From Mycolicibacterium agri (GTDB lineage: Bacteria; Actinomycetota; Actinomycetes; Mycobacteriales; Mycobacteriaceae), in assembly GCF_002553505.1 (NCBI RefSeq), contig NZ_PDCP01000002.1, positions 1 through 64,000 of the forward strand: a DNA stretch of 64,000 nt. The letters are read 5' to 3'. The notes beneath the pieces were generated by a model, which was given only the letters and a program-made list of their open reading frames with translations, was not told where the DNA came from and ran no database searches. This document shows positions 28,130 to 37,374 of this stretch, in pieces (the stretch's first letter is position 1; every line of letters begins with the position of its first letter). Both the position numbers and the translations under genes were made by a program.

Positions 28130-28190
28130 GAGATCGACGAAATGGCGCGACCTACTCGCACAAATGCGCCCAAACGTTGGTTTGGGCGTA
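28130..28190 (+). repeat. Dispersed 61-bp intergenic repeat, copy 1
   Basis: The element begins GAGATCGACGAAATGGCG, continues through ACTCGCAC and ends with a CGCCCAAAC / GTTTGGGCG hairpin. By base-by-base comparison it matches copy 2 (42097-42157, opposite strand) at 51 of 61 positions with no gaps. It lies between gpm1 and the YbjN-domain gene. Confidence 0.85.
28167..28188 (-). terminator. Hairpin downstream of the mshA operon
   Basis: CGCCCAAAC (28167-28175), loop GTTG and GTTTGGGCG (28180-28188) form a perfect 9-bp stem 26 bases after the YbjN-domain gene stop. It should end the mshA-ybjN transcript before gpm1. It is the hairpin part of the 61-bp repeat. Confidence 0.55.
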
Positions 28191-28213
28191 AGGAGGCGTG
28201 AGGGGAGGGACGG

Positions 28214-28723
28214 TCAGTCGGTGTCGTCGTCGATGAGGTGCTCGAAGGCGCGCAGGTTCTTCAGCGACTCGCCGCGCGACACCCGCCACTCCCACTCTTT
28301 CTGGATCGAGGTGCGAAAACCCAACTCCAGCAAGGTGTTGAAGTCCGAATCGACAGCCTCGAGCACCTGGCCGAGCACGCGGTCGATCTCCTCGGGAGTG
28401 ACGGAGCCAAGCGACATCCGGCCGACCAGGTAGATGTCGCCGACGTTGTCGAGGGTGTAGGCCACCCCGTAGAGCTTGCGGTTGCGCTTGAGCAGGAATC
28501 GGTAGACGCCCTCGTGGTTTTCGTCGGGCTGGCGGCACACGAACGCCTCGATGCGCACCGAATGCTCACCGATGGTCAGGATCGTGTTGGTCTTCAGGCG
28601 GCGCTCGCCTGGCAGCTCGACAATGATGCCGGGCGGGCCGCCGTGTGCACCCTCGTGCCAGGTGCAGACCAGGCCGTTCTCCTTGCAGGTGTCCTCGATG
28701 ATCTGGCGGATCTCGGAGCTCAC
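28214..28723 (-). CDS. YbjN-domain protein (Rv0487-like)
   Basis: A 169-residue soluble protein of the YbjN family, a type III secretion chaperone-like fold of unknown function in actinobacteria. Recognisable parts are the [20 protein letters not shown] strand pair, [20 protein letters not shown] and the [20 protein letters not shown] segment. The GTG at 28723 overlaps the mshA stop as GTGA, so it is translationally coupled to mycothiol synthesis, as Rv0487 is to mshA. A chaperone or stress role is possible but unproven. Confidence 0.82.
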   Translation of the reverse strand: MSSEIRQIIEDTCKENGLVCTWHEGAHGGPPGIIVELPGERRLKTNTILTIGEHSVRIEAFVCRQPDENHEGVYRFLLKRNRKLYGVAYTLDNVGDIYLVGRMSLGSVTPEEIDRVLGQVLEAVDSDFNTLLELGFRTSIQKEWEWRVSRGESLKNLRAFEHLIDDDTD

Positions 28724-30030
28724 GCGCGGACACCTCGCCGCATCGAGAAGCGCCGCCCATTGCGGCGGGATGTGTCGCGGTGGTGCCGGGCGCGGTAGTC
28801 GCCGATGGCGCGCCCGTAGCTGTCGAGCAGGCCGTCGACGGTGTGGGCCCAGGAGAACGTGGCGGCGTGTTCGACGGCCGCGGCGCGCAGGGTGTCGGGC
28901 CCGCGATCGACCAGATCGGCGATCGCGTCGGCCCAATCGCCGACGTCGTGTCCGGGCACCAGCGCGCCGGTGACGCCGTCGCGCACGGCCACGGGCAGGC
29001 CGCCGACCTCGGCGGCCACCACGGGGGTGCCGCAGGCCTGGGCCTCGACGGCGACCAGGCCGAACGACTCGGAGTAGCTGGGCACCGCGACGAGGTCGGC
29101 GGCGCGGTAGACATTGACCAACTGGTCGCGCGACTGCGGCGGCATGAATGTCACGCGGTCGGAGATACCCAATTCGTCGGCCAACCGGATCAGGGTGTCG
29201 GGTGCGGCCAGGCCGCTGCCGGACGGGCCACCGGCCACCACGACCCGCAGGTTGGGGAACCGACCGTCGAGTTTGGCCGCGGCGCGCAGCAGCACATCGG
29301 GCGCCTTCAGCGGCTGGATGCGTCCGACGAACGTGAGGATGAGGTCGTCGGGTGAGAGCCCGAGTGCGGCCCGCGCTGCCCGCTTGTCGCCGGGTGTGAA
29401 GGTGTCCAGGTCGACACCGGGATGCACGACGTCGATGCGCGCCGGGTCCGCGTGGTGATGCGAAACCAGTTGCTGCGCTTCATGTTCGGTGTTGACGATG
29501 AGCCGGTCGGCTTCGTCGACGACCTGCTGTTCGCCGACGGCGCGCAGGGGTGGTTCGGGTGCGTCGCCGTCGGCGAGCGAGGCGTTCTTCACCGCCGCGA
29601 GAGTGTGGGCGGTGTGCACCAGCGGCACGGCCCAGCGGTCGCGGGCCAGCCAGCCGACCTGACCGGACAGCCAGTAGTGCGAGTGCACGATGTCGTAGTA
29701 GCCCGGCTCGTGGGTGGCCTCGGCGCGCAGCACGCCTGCGGCGAACGCGCACAGCTGAGTGGGAAGGTCGTACTTGTCGAGCCCCTCGAACGGGCCGGCG
29801 ACGACGTTGCGGACGAGCACGCCGGGGGCGACCCGAACGATCGGCTGATCGGCCGACGAGGTGGCCCTGGTGAAGATCTCCACCTCGACGCCGCGGCGGG
29901 CCATGTGCAGGGCGCTCTGCAGGACGTAGACGTTCATTCCGCCGGCATCGCCGGTACCCGGCTGGGCCAGTGGGGAGGTGTGCACCGACAACACGGCCAC
30001 GCGATTGGGCGGATCGGTCGCTAAGCGCAC
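28720..30030 (-). CDS. mshA: D-inositol-3-phosphate glycosyltransferase (mycothiol biosynthesis)
   Basis: A 436-residue GT4 glycosyltransferase that joins UDP-GlcNAc to 1-L-inositol-1-phosphate, the first step of mycothiol synthesis. The N-terminal domain has [20 protein letters not shown], which binds the acceptor. The C-terminal domain has [14 protein letters not shown] and the EX7E-type [20 protein letters not shown] motif. The GTG at 30030 gives [19 protein letters not shown]. The next gene is fused by a GTGA overlap. Confidence 0.94.
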   Translation of the reverse strand: MRLATDPPNRVAVLSVHTSPLAQPGTGDAGGMNVYVLQSALHMARRGVEVEIFTRATSSADQPIVRVAPGVLVRNVVAGPFEGLDKYDLPTQLCAFAAGVLRAEATHEPGYYDIVHSHYWLSGQVGWLARDRWAVPLVHTAHTLAAVKNASLADGDAPEPPLRAVGEQQVVDEADRLIVNTEHEAQQLVSHHHADPARIDVVHPGVDLDTFTPGDKRAARAALGLSPDDLILTFVGRIQPLKAPDVLLRAAAKLDGRFPNLRVVVAGGPSGSGLAAPDTLIRLADELGISDRVTFMPPQSRDQLVNVYRAADLVAVPSYSESFGLVAVEAQACGTPVVAAEVGGLPVAVRDGVTGALVPGHDVGDWADAIADLVDRGPDTLRAAAVEHAATFSWAHTVDGLLDSYGRAIGDYRARHHRDTSRRNGRRFSMRRGVRA

Positions 30031-30184
30031 ACAGACATGTCTACACCTCGACCGGTGCTGCAACGGGCGAGGGCCTGTCCATCCGCGAGATTGCAGCTAC
30101 GCAGCAAAACTGCGAGTGGCGGCCCGCGTGGTTACAGTTTCGCGGCTCACGCGATCGCCGCGCGCCGCCAGCCCGGGTGCGCGG

Positions 30185-31456
30185 CTAGGCGGTGGCCTCC
30201 GGCCTGCGCGTCAGCGCCCGTCGCATCGCGCCGATCGGATCGGCGTAGATGCCGCCCAGCGACACCACACCGGCCCCGGCCTCCTGCACGCGGTTGCCGA
30301 ACGAGGTCACCCGGATGTCGCGCGGCGGCAGCATCGACCGCTTCCGGTAGGCCGCCTCGACGAGCTCCATGCCCTCCGGATACTCGGTGAACGCCTGCCC
30401 GCCGACGACCAGATCGTCCGGGTTGAGCATGTAGCGCAGCAGAGCGACGGCCTCCCCCAGCACCCGCGCCCGCTCGGCCAGCAGCGCGCGCGCATCCTCA
30501 TTGCCCTGCCTGGCCGCGCGCAGCACCGCCGCCATCGTCGACCCGGGCCCCTCGGCCGGGATGATCCGCTTCTTGCGCGCCGCGATCAGCACCGCCTCGT
30601 CGCTGACGGTCGACTCCAGCTGCCCTGTCCCGCCGAGCAATTCCGAGTTGACCGGCAGGCCGGCGATCGTGCCCGGGCCGCTGGCCGGGGAATGCACCTT
30701 GCCGCCGATCGACAACGCATAGCCCGCGGTTTCGCGGGCGTACACATACAAACTCGTCGACGACTGCGGCCCGCGCCGCCCACCCAGCAGCAGCTCCGCA
30801 CCGGCCATCGCGTCCACGTGCGACGCCACCGACACGGGCAGCCCAAGCGACTCTGCGATCACCGGGCCGACGGGCGCATCCGACCACCCCAGCCGCGAGT
30901 GGTTCAGATATCCGGTCGCGCTGTCGACGACACCGCCCGTGGCCACCCCGACCCACAGCGGGCGACGGCGATGCCAGCGGCTCAGATACCGACGCGCGCT
31001 GTGCGCCAACGACGCCAGCGCCGCCTCCTGCGGGCCGCGCGGCGTCGGTGTCTCCACGACATCAAGCGTGCGGCCGAACAGGTCGGTCGCCACGATGCTG
31101 GTCGTCCGCGCACCGATGTGGATGCCCAGCGTCAGAAACGGCTCGTGATTGACCTCGACGGGCACCCGCGGCCGCCCGATCGCGCCCGACACGGCCAGAT
31201 CCGCGCGCTCACGCAGCACCCCGGCATCCAGCAGCGCCGTCACCTGACGGTTCACCGTCGCGATGGACAACTGCGTGACCTTCGCGATGACGTCGCGCGC
31301 GATCGGCCCGCGCGCCCGAGCGGCGTTGAACACCGAAGCCGCCGCCGCGTCGGCCACGCACAGCGACGGCGCAACGATGTGGTGCCGCGACAGCAGAGCG
31401 CGCTTGGCGTGGGCCGGGGTCTTCGCCGGGCGGAGAGTTGTGGTGGTGGTTCGCAC
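30185..31456 (-). CDS. ROK-family transcriptional regulator (Rv0485-like)
   Basis: A 423-residue protein with an N-terminal winged helix (about residues 38-85, VTQLSIATVNRQVTALLDAG) and a ROK domain. The sugar-kinase phosphate loop reads LGIHIGARTTSIVATDLFG, and the zinc motif CxCGxxGC of true ROK kinases is replaced by GGTGQLE, so it should be a regulator, not a kinase. The start is GTG at 31456. Rv0485 has been reported to affect pe13-ppe18 expression and virulence. A direct repeat in its promoter region is a candidate operator. Confidence 0.85.
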   Translation of the reverse strand: MRTTTTTLRPAKTPAHAKRALLSRHHIVAPSLCVADAAAASVFNAARARGPIARDVIAKVTQLSIATVNRQVTALLDAGVLRERADLAVSGAIGRPRVPVEVNHEPFLTLGIHIGARTTSIVATDLFGRTLDVVETPTPRGPQEAALASLAHSARRYLSRWHRRRPLWVGVATGGVVDSATGYLNHSRLGWSDAPVGPVIAESLGLPVSVASHVDAMAGAELLLGGRRGPQSSTSLYVYARETAGYALSIGGKVHSPASGPGTIAGLPVNSELLGGTGQLESTVSDEAVLIAARKKRIIPAEGPGSTMAAVLRAARQGNEDARALLAERARVLGEAVALLRYMLNPDDLVVGGQAFTEYPEGMELVEAAYRKRSMLPPRDIRVTSFGNRVQEAGAGVVSLGGIYADPIGAMRRALTRRPEATA

Positions 31457-31587
31457 GTGGATGTCCTTCGTCGAAGTCGTCGGGTGGGGGTCGTGGCCAC
31501 ACCTGGCGACTCAGCGGGACAGCGTGCTTATCCGGGGTCGGTCAGGCGCGGCAGATCGCGCGACAACAACAACACCGGAACATGTGC

Positions 31588-31610
31588 GCCAACTTAGCAC
31601 AGCCAACTAA
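31588..31610. promoter_or_regulatory. Direct repeat upstream of the ROK regulator
   Basis: GCCAACTTA (31588-31596) and GCCAACTAA (31602-31610) are nine-base direct repeats with one mismatch and a 5-base spacer, in the 178-bp gap upstream of the ROK gene. They may be an autoregulatory site or promoter element. Confidence 0.35.
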
Positions 31611-31634
31611 CCGCTCGCCCAGTGACGTCACCGA

Positions 31635-32285
31635 CTACCGCGGGAAGTGCAGCCGCTGGGTGGCGAACAACTTATGCGGGTGGCCCAGGTGATTAGCCGC
31701 CGCGACGACGTCCATCCACGTGGGAATCAGCTCGCTGTCGCCGTAGACCAGACGGCATGCCGACTCCAGCGTGTGCCCCGCCACGGTCAGTCGGAAGTTC
31801 AGGCCCGGGCGGATCAACACGGTGCGCGGCGTCGGCTCGGTGTCGGGATCCATCTGGTTGGCGAACGCGATCACGACCGCAAGACGGTCGTCGCCGTACC
31901 ACCGCGCGGCCAGCGTCGGAAAGCTCTCCCCGTCCACCACGGTGTGGTGCCCGACGTCGCCGAGTTCCGGAATCAGCAGCCACGCACCGCGTTCGATCGG
32001 CTGCTGGGCCACGCCGCTGGCCACCTCCCAGATCAGCTGCATCTTGGAGTCCTGTGTCCCGTAGTACTGCTGGGTGATCTGGGCACGGGCGGCGGTGGTG
32101 TCGTCGGTGGTCCACAGGTGCCGGTACGTGACATAGGGCACCAGCAGTTCCTGACCGGCGAAGATCAGGTCGGGGTTGGCGAGGTTGTTCATGTGGGCGA
32201 TCACCGGGTACAGCTCGCCGTCGCCGTATTCGCGTGCAGCGATGCCGAACAGTGTGTCGCCCGGTTGCACCGTGTAGTTCTTCAT
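31635..32285 (-). CDS. LysM-repeat protein without signal peptide
   Basis: A 216-residue protein. The N-terminal LysM domain spans about residues 2-50 (YTVQPGDTLFGIAAREYGDG through IFAGQELLVPY). Two weaker LysM-like units follow, about 113-160 (HTVVDGESFPTLAARWYGDD) and 166-214 (VAGHTLESACRLVYGDSELI). The ATG at 32285 has GGAAAGGA upstream and leaves no room for a signal peptide. LysM binds N-acetylglucosamine polymers, normally outside the cell. Cytoplasmic LysM proteins occur in phage-tail and contractile systems and in some stress proteins. I do not recall a counterpart here in M. tuberculosis. Confidence 0.82.
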   Translation of the reverse strand: MKNYTVQPGDTLFGIAAREYGDGELYPVIAHMNNLANPDLIFAGQELLVPYVTYRHLWTTDDTTAARAQITQQYYGTQDSKMQLIWEVASGVAQQPIERGAWLLIPELGDVGHHTVVDGESFPTLAARWYGDDRLAVVIAFANQMDPDTEPTPRTVLIRPGLNFRLTVAGHTLESACRLVYGDSELIPTWMDVVAAANHLGHPHKLFATQRLHFPR

Positions 32286-32393
32286 TGGTGGTTCCTTTCC
32301 GTGTGCAGCAACGCACACCGAAAAGTCAACGCAGCCCGCGGCGGGCGCACACGAGTAGCGCACTACTCCATCTCGTCTCGTACAGTTGGTCGC

Positions 32394-33146
32394 ATGACAG
32401 CACCCGATGCCGAACGCCGCGTCGCCGTAGTCACCGGCGCCAGCGGGGGGATCGGCGCAGCTACCGCGAGAACCCTTGCCGCGCAGGGCTTCCACGTGGT
32501 GTGCGTGGCGCGCCGTGAAGACCTCGTCAACGAGGTGGCCGCCGAAATCGGCGGCAGCGCGATCACCGCGGACATCACCGACGCCGATGCGGTGTCGGTG
32601 ATGGCGGAGCGCCTGGATCGGGTCGACGTCCTGATCAACAACGCCGGCGGCGCGCGCGGCTTGGCCCCGGTGGCGCAAGCCGACGTCGAGCAATGGCGAT
32701 GGATGTGGGAAGCCAATGTGCTTGGCACGCTGCTGATGACGCGCGCCCTGCTGCCCAAACTCATCGCATCCGGTGACGGCCTGATCGTCACCGTGACATC
32801 AAACGCCGCAATCGAGATCTACGAGAACGGATCCGGCTACACGTCAGCCAAGCATGCCCAGAGCGTGCTGCATCGCACGCTTCGCTATGAACTGCTGGGA
32901 AAGCCGGTGCGGCTCACCGAAATTGCACCGGGAATGGTGAAAACCGATTTCTCGCTTCACCGTTTCGAAGGCGACAAGGAACGCGCCGACGCCGTCTATC
33001 GCGGGCTGACGCCACTGGTGGCCGACGACGTCGCCGAGGTGATCGGCTTCGTGGCGTCGCGGCCGTCGCACGTCAACCTGGACCAGATCATCATCCGGCC
33101 GCGCGACCAGGCGGGCGCGTCGCGGTTCAATCGCAAACGGACCTAA
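32394..33146 (+). CDS. Short-chain dehydrogenase/reductase (Rv0484c-like)
   Basis: A 250-residue classical SDR. The cofactor motif is [18 protein letters not shown] follows, and the catalytic residues are S in VTVTSNAA and Y/K in GYTSAKHA. The C-terminal [13 protein letters not shown] and [11 protein letters not shown] fit the NADP-dependent family of Rv0484c. The ATG at 32394 is the first start. Its stop overlaps the lprQ stop (33143-33146) in convergent orientation. Substrate unknown. Confidence 0.88.
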   Translation: MTAPDAERRVAVVTGASGGIGAATARTLAAQGFHVVCVARREDLVNEVAAEIGGSAITADITDADAVSVMAERLDRVDVLINNAGGARGLAPVAQADVEQWRWMWEANVLGTLLMTRALLPKLIASGDGLIVTVTSNAAIEIYENGSGYTSAKHAQSVLHRTLRYELLGKPVRLTEIAPGMVKTDFSLHRFEGDKERADAVYRGLTPLVADDVAEVIGFVASRPSHVNLDQIIIRPRDQAGASRFNRKRT

Positions 33147-34444
33147 CGGCCGGGTTGTTCGTTGACCGGCTGCGGCGCACCCGTCGGCGTGGCCGGCGCG
33201 GTGCTGGGCAGCTCGGGCGGCGGCTCCTGCGACGAGAGCGCCGACATCGCCACCCATTCCTCCCACGGCACGGCCCAGTCCCAGATGTCGCCGTCGGCGT
33301 AGGACAGCTGGATCGACGTTCCGGTCACCTCGACCGGGTCGCCGTACATGGCGCTGCTGAAGTACTGCTGAGCGTTCTCCAGGTTGAGGTTGATGCAGCC
33401 GTTGGTGACGTTCGTATTACCCTGCGCACCAATACTGTTCGGGTTGCAGTGGATGAACTCGCCGTTGTTGGAGATGCGGACGGCGAAGCGTTCGTGCACG
33501 TTGCTGTAGCCCGCCGCCGGGTTGGTCATGTAGAAGTCTTCGTACTTCTCGGTCACGACGTGGATGCCGCTGCGGGTGATGTTGCGGGGCAGGTCGCCTT
33601 CGCCGTAACTGCACGGGAAGTCCATGATGACGCCCTCGTCGGTGATCACCTGCATGCGGTGCGACTCCGCGGGCGCCTTGACGATCTGGCGCCGCCCGAT
33701 CGAAAAGTTCAACGAAATGTCTTGCGCGCCATAGGCGTCGTCACCGAATTTGACGCCGTAGAGCTTCGCGTCGACGTTCACCTTGGTGCCGGGCGGGTAG
33801 TACTCCTTGGTGCGGTAGTGCACCCGCGATCCGCCCACCTCGTCGGGCAGCCACGCCCAGCTGCCCTCGACCGGCGGGTCGGTGGTCACCTCGAGCGCCT
33901 TCTCGACGGTGGCGCGCGCCTCGTCGGGGATGGCGGCGTCGAACTGGATGATGATCGGCGCCGCGATGCCGACGACCTGGCCATCGGCCAGCTGAAACTG
34001 CCCGTTGACCTGAGTGGACGGATTGACCGTGGAGAACGTTCCCTCGACCGGGACGGCCTTCCCGTCGCGGCCGACCACCGAACCCGACCAGCTGTAGTCG
34101 ACGCCGTAACCCAGCGGCTCGGTGATGCTGAATACGGTGCGGTCGCGGTTGAGAGCGCCTGCGACCACCTTGCCGTCCGGATTGGTCAGCGCAACCCGCT
34201 GGAACCAGACGTCGCGCACCTCGACGCGGATCGGCTCATTCGGCAGCACGCCGGTGGTGTCCTTTGCCGGGGTGAATGTCAGCGACGGCGCAGGCGGCGC
34301 CTCGTCGGCCTCGGACGGCGAGTTCGACCTGCCCGCGCAGGCCGCCAGTGCGCCGGGGGCCACCACCCCGACCGCGAGCGCGGCAAGGGCGCGCCGCCTG
34401 TTCATACGGGGCGGCTGCGGTTGCGAGGGCGGGCCGGAGGTCAC
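33143..34444 (-). CDS. lprQ: L,D-transpeptidase lipoprotein (LprQ / LdtMt5-like)
   Basis: A 433-residue cell-wall enzyme that makes 3-3 cross-links in peptidoglycan. A twin-arginine-like signal [20 protein letters not shown] leads to the lipobox AACAG. Two Ig-like domains follow, then the YkuD domain with the catalytic motif [19 protein letters not shown], where Thr stands in the usual SHGC position. A Pro-rich tail ends the protein. The GTG at 34444 is chosen; TTG at 34453 and ATG at 34405 are alternatives. It follows murB by about 15 bp, a functional pairing for wall assembly. Confidence 0.9.
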   Translation of the reverse strand: MTSGPPSQPQPPRMNRRRALAALAVGVVAPGALAACAGRSNSPSEADEAPPAPSLTFTPAKDTTGVLPNEPIRVEVRDVWFQRVALTNPDGKVVAGALNRDRTVFSITEPLGYGVDYSWSGSVVGRDGKAVPVEGTFSTVNPSTQVNGQFQLADGQVVGIAAPIIIQFDAAIPDEARATVEKALEVTTDPPVEGSWAWLPDEVGGSRVHYRTKEYYPPGTKVNVDAKLYGVKFGDDAYGAQDISLNFSIGRRQIVKAPAESHRMQVITDEGVIMDFPCSYGEGDLPRNITRSGIHVVTEKYEDFYMTNPAAGYSNVHERFAVRISNNGEFIHCNPNSIGAQGNTNVTNGCINLNLENAQQYFSSAMYGDPVEVTGTSIQLSYADGDIWDWAVPWEEWVAMSALSSQEPPPELPSTAPATPTGAPQPVNEQPGR

Positions 34445-34459
34445 GTATTCCAAAGATAC

Positions 34460-35521
34460 CTAGAGCGCGGCCCCAACCAGGCATGGCTCGGGTGTGAGTT
34501 CGATCCCGAACGCCGATTTCACGCCGTCGCGGACCTCCCTGGCCAGGGCGAATATGTCCGCGGCGGTGGCCGCTCCCCGGTTGGTCAGGGCCAAGGCGTG
34601 CTTGGTGGAGAGCCGGGCGGGCGCCGCATCGCCCGGATAGCCCTTGTGAAACCCCGCCTGCTCGACCAGCCAGCCCGCCGCCAGCTTCACCCCGCCCGGC
34701 GCCGGATAGTTGGGCACAGGCGCCTCGGAGAGCCGCTGAATCCGGTCGAACTCCGCAGGTGAGACGACCGGATTGGTGAAGAACGAGCCGACGCTCCAGG
34801 TGTCGTGATCGGCGTCGTCGAGCACCATGCCCTTGCGCCTGCGCAGCGCCAGCACCGCGTCCCGCACGGCCGCGGGCTCGGCGCGATCGCCCGGCTTTGC
34901 GCCCAGCGCCGCGGTCAGCTCGCCGTAGCGCAGCGGCGCGCTGCGCCCGTCGGCGGCCAGCGCGAACTCCACCTCCAGCACGATCTCGGCATCGGAGTGC
35001 TTGAGAATACTTGTCCGGTAACCGAATTTGAGTTCGCTGCCATCGACCCAGCGGTCTGAGCCGGTGGCGCGGTCGAGCAGCCGCACCCGGCGAATCGTGT
35101 CGGAAACCTCGGCTCCGTAAGCGCCGACGTTCTGCACAGGCGTCGCGCCCGCCGAACCGGGGATACCGGAGAGGCACTCAAGGCCGCCGAGGCGGTGCTG
35201 CAGCGCGGTGAGCACCACGTCGTCCCAAGTCGCGCCCGCCTCGGCGCGCAGGATGTTGCCGTCGACCGAGATGGCGCTGTTGGCCAGCCGCACCACGGTC
35301 AGGTCGGGCAGGTCGTCGGCCAGCACCACGTTGGAGCCGCCGGCCAGCACCAGCGGACGCGGGCCTGGCTCGTCGCGCAGCGCGCCGATGACCGACACGA
35401 TCTGCTCGGTGGTCTCGCAGGTGATCAGCCTGCGGGCCACCGGCCCGACCCGCAGCGTGGTCAGCGGCGCCAGCGGCACCTGTTCGGCGACCGCGACACC
35501 CCCTACCAGCGAACTGACCAC
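34460..35521 (-). CDS. murB: UDP-N-acetylenolpyruvoylglucosamine reductase
   Basis: A 353-residue FAD enzyme that reduces UDP-GlcNAc-enolpyruvate to UDP-MurNAc. FAD-binding segments are [14 protein letters not shown] and [24 protein letters not shown]. The active-site Ser is in [12 protein letters not shown] and the Glu in LTPEPCLVG. The GTG at 35521 gives a start matching M. tuberculosis MurB in length and leaves 26 bp to the divergent gene. An ATG at 35560 would overlap that gene. Transcription is shared with lprQ. Confidence 0.92.
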   Translation of the reverse strand: MVSSLVGGVAVAEQVPLAPLTTLRVGPVARRLITCETTEQIVSVIGALRDEPGPRPLVLAGGSNVVLADDLPDLTVVRLANSAISVDGNILRAEAGATWDDVVLTALQHRLGGLECLSGIPGSAGATPVQNVGAYGAEVSDTIRRVRLLDRATGSDRWVDGSELKFGYRTSILKHSDAEIVLEVEFALAADGRSAPLRYGELTAALGAKPGDRAEPAAVRDAVLALRRRKGMVLDDADHDTWSVGSFFTNPVVSPAEFDRIQRLSEAPVPNYPAPGGVKLAAGWLVEQAGFHKGYPGDAAPARLSTKHALALTNRGAATAADIFALAREVRDGVKSAFGIELTPEPCLVGAAL

Positions 35522-35547
35522 GGCCCGTAACGGTAGCCTGGCCAACT

Positions 35548-36057
35548 GTGCCCCGCTCATTCGACATGGCCGCCGAGTACGACGGCACCGTCGAACAGGT
35601 GCACCGCGCATTCAGCGACCGCGGGTACTGGCTCGAGCGGTTGGCCGATTCCGGCGCCGACTCGGCGGCGCTGGACACGATGGAAATCAGCGCCGACGGC
35701 GGCGTCGACGTGGTTACCACGCAGGTGCTTCGCCGCGACCGGCTGCCGGGCCTGGTGACCCAGTTCCATCCCGGTGACCTCTCGATCGTGCGCGAGGAGA
35801 CCTGGAGCCCGGTCCGCGACGGCACGGCCACCGCGACAGTGACCGGTTCGATTTCCGGTGCGCCCGTTTCGGTGACAGGCACGGCGGTGCTGGCCGACGG
35901 TGAGAACGGCGGCTCGCGGCTGACGTTCAACGCCTCCGTCGAGGTACGAATCCCACTCGTGGGCGGCAAGATCGAGAACTTCATCGGCAAGCTGCTCGTC
36001 GAATTGCTGATCGCCGAACAGCGTTTCACCTCGGCGTGGATCAATCAGAACCGGTAA
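35548..36057 (+). CDS. DUF2505 (SRPBCC-fold) protein, Rv0481c-like
   Basis: A 169-residue protein of the DUF2505 family, a START/SRPBCC-like fold: [20 protein letters not shown] at the start, a central beta region and a helical C-terminus ([25 protein letters not shown]). Start GTG at 35548; an ATG at 35566 is possible. It diverges from murB and is followed 20 bp later by a paralogue. Function unknown; the fold usually binds hydrophobic ligands. Confidence 0.82.
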   Translation: MPRSFDMAAEYDGTVEQVHRAFSDRGYWLERLADSGADSAALDTMEISADGGVDVVTTQVLRRDRLPGLVTQFHPGDLSIVREETWSPVRDGTATATVTGSISGAPVSVTGTAVLADGENGGSRLTFNASVEVRIPLVGGKIENFIGKLLVELLIAEQRFTSAWINQNR

Positions 36058-36077
36058 CCGCCCGCTAACCTGGTGGT

Positions 36078-36593
36078 ATGGCTCGGAGGATGGATTACCA
36101 GCTGTCCTTCGAGGCACCGGCCGGAAAGATCTATCAGGACTTCACCAGCCGCGAATACTGGGAAACCCTGATGGACGCCTACCGCTTCCTCACTCCCCAG
36201 TCGGAGATCACGCAGTTCACGTCCGACGCGTCGGGCACCGACATCGTGTTCAAGCAGAACCTGCCGCGCATGTATCTGCCCCCGATCGCGCGCAGCGTGA
36301 TGCCCGTCGACATGATCATCACGCGCGAACAGCATTTCGATCCGTTCGACCATGCGGGCGGGCGTGCCCAGGGCAGCTATCGGGCCAGCGTTCCGCATGG
36401 GCCGGGCCACTTCGGCGGCAGATACCTGTTGACCGAGACCGACGGCGGCAGCCAATTGCGGCTGGCCAGCGTGTGCAAGGTGTTCATCCCACTCATCGGT
36501 GGCGTCCTCGAGGACCTGATCCTGCACCACATCCGACAACTCTTCGACGCCGAGGAGGCGTTCACCGCTGACTGGATTGCCAAGCACCACTAG
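36078..36593 (+). CDS. DUF2505 protein, tandem paralogue
   Basis: A 171-residue DUF2505 protein. The opening MDYQLSFEAPAGKIYQDFTS and closing FIPLIGGVLEDLILHHIRQL align by eye with the preceding gene, so this is a tandem duplication. Start ATG at 36078. M. tuberculosis, as I remember, has one copy (Rv0481c) at this place. Function unknown. Confidence 0.8.
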   Translation: MARRMDYQLSFEAPAGKIYQDFTSREYWETLMDAYRFLTPQSEITQFTSDASGTDIVFKQNLPRMYLPPIARSVMPVDMIITREQHFDPFDHAGGRAQGSYRASVPHGPGHFGGRYLLTETDGGSQLRLASVCKVFIPLIGGVLEDLILHHIRQLFDAEEAFTADWIAKHH

Positions 36594-36597
36594 GCCG

Positions 36598-37374
36598 TTG
36601 GGCCAGCCTACCCGGGGCACCACGGGGCACAATCGGCTGCGGCGCTGCGACCGTTGGCTGGTGCATTCGCCGCGGGTCCGCACCGCGCTGCAGTCGGCGG
36701 CCGACCCGCTGGTCGTCGACCTCGGCTACGGCGCGCTGCCGGTGACCACCCTGGAGTTGGCCAGCCGGCTGCGCACGGTCCGGTTCGACGTCCGGGTGAT
36801 CGGGTTGGAGATCGACCCCGAGCGTGTGCGGACCGCGCAGGCCACCAAGCGCGACAACATCGAATTCGCTTTGGGCGGCTTCGAATTGGCCGGTCACAGG
36901 CCGGTGCTGGTGCGGGCGTTCAACGTGCTGCGGCAGTATCCGGAAGACGCCGTCGCCGCCGCGTGGACGCTGATGCGGTCCCGGCTGGCGCCGGGCGGCC
37001 TCGTCGTCGACGGTACCTGCGACGAACTCGGCAGGCGGTGCTGCTGGGTCCTGCTCGACAGCCAGGGGCCGATCAGCCTGACCCTGGCGTGCGACCCGTT
37101 CGCGATCGAACGCCCATCCAATCTCGCCGAACGGCTTCCGAAAGTCTTGATTCACCACAATGTTTCGGGCCGACCAATCAACACGCTGCTGAACGCCGCC
37201 GACCGCGCGTGGGCCAGCGTCGCCGGCCACGGTGTGTTCGGTCCACGCGAACGATGGCGGGCGATGCTGAACCTGCTGCGCGACAGCGGTGTTCCTGTCG
37301 AGCCTCCGCGTCGGCGGATGCGCGACGGCGTGCTTACGGTGCCGTGGGCAACGGTTGCCCCGCAGCCGCTTTGA
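36598..37374 (+). CDS. Class I SAM-dependent methyltransferase-like protein
   Basis: About 258 residues. VVDLGYGALPVTTLELASRL reads as the SAM-binding motif I, and VIGLEIDPERVRTAQ as motif II with its acidic residue. FNVLRQYPEDAVAAAWTLMRSRLAPGGLVVDGTCDELG continues a Rossmann-like core. The start is uncertain: TTG at 36598 follows the previous stop by 4 bases, TTG at 36577 would overlap it. The 3' end overlaps the symporter gene end by 41 bp in convergent orientation. Substrate unknown. Confidence 0.68.
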   Translation: MGQPTRGTTGHNRLRRCDRWLVHSPRVRTALQSAADPLVVDLGYGALPVTTLELASRLRTVRFDVRVIGLEIDPERVRTAQATKRDNIEFALGGFELAGHRPVLVRAFNVLRQYPEDAVAAAWTLMRSRLAPGGLVVDGTCDELGRRCCWVLLDSQGPISLTLACDPFAIERPSNLAERLPKVLIHHNVSGRPINTLLNAADRAWASVAGHGVFGPRERWRAMLNLLRDSGVPVEPPRRRMRDGVLTVPWATVAPQPL

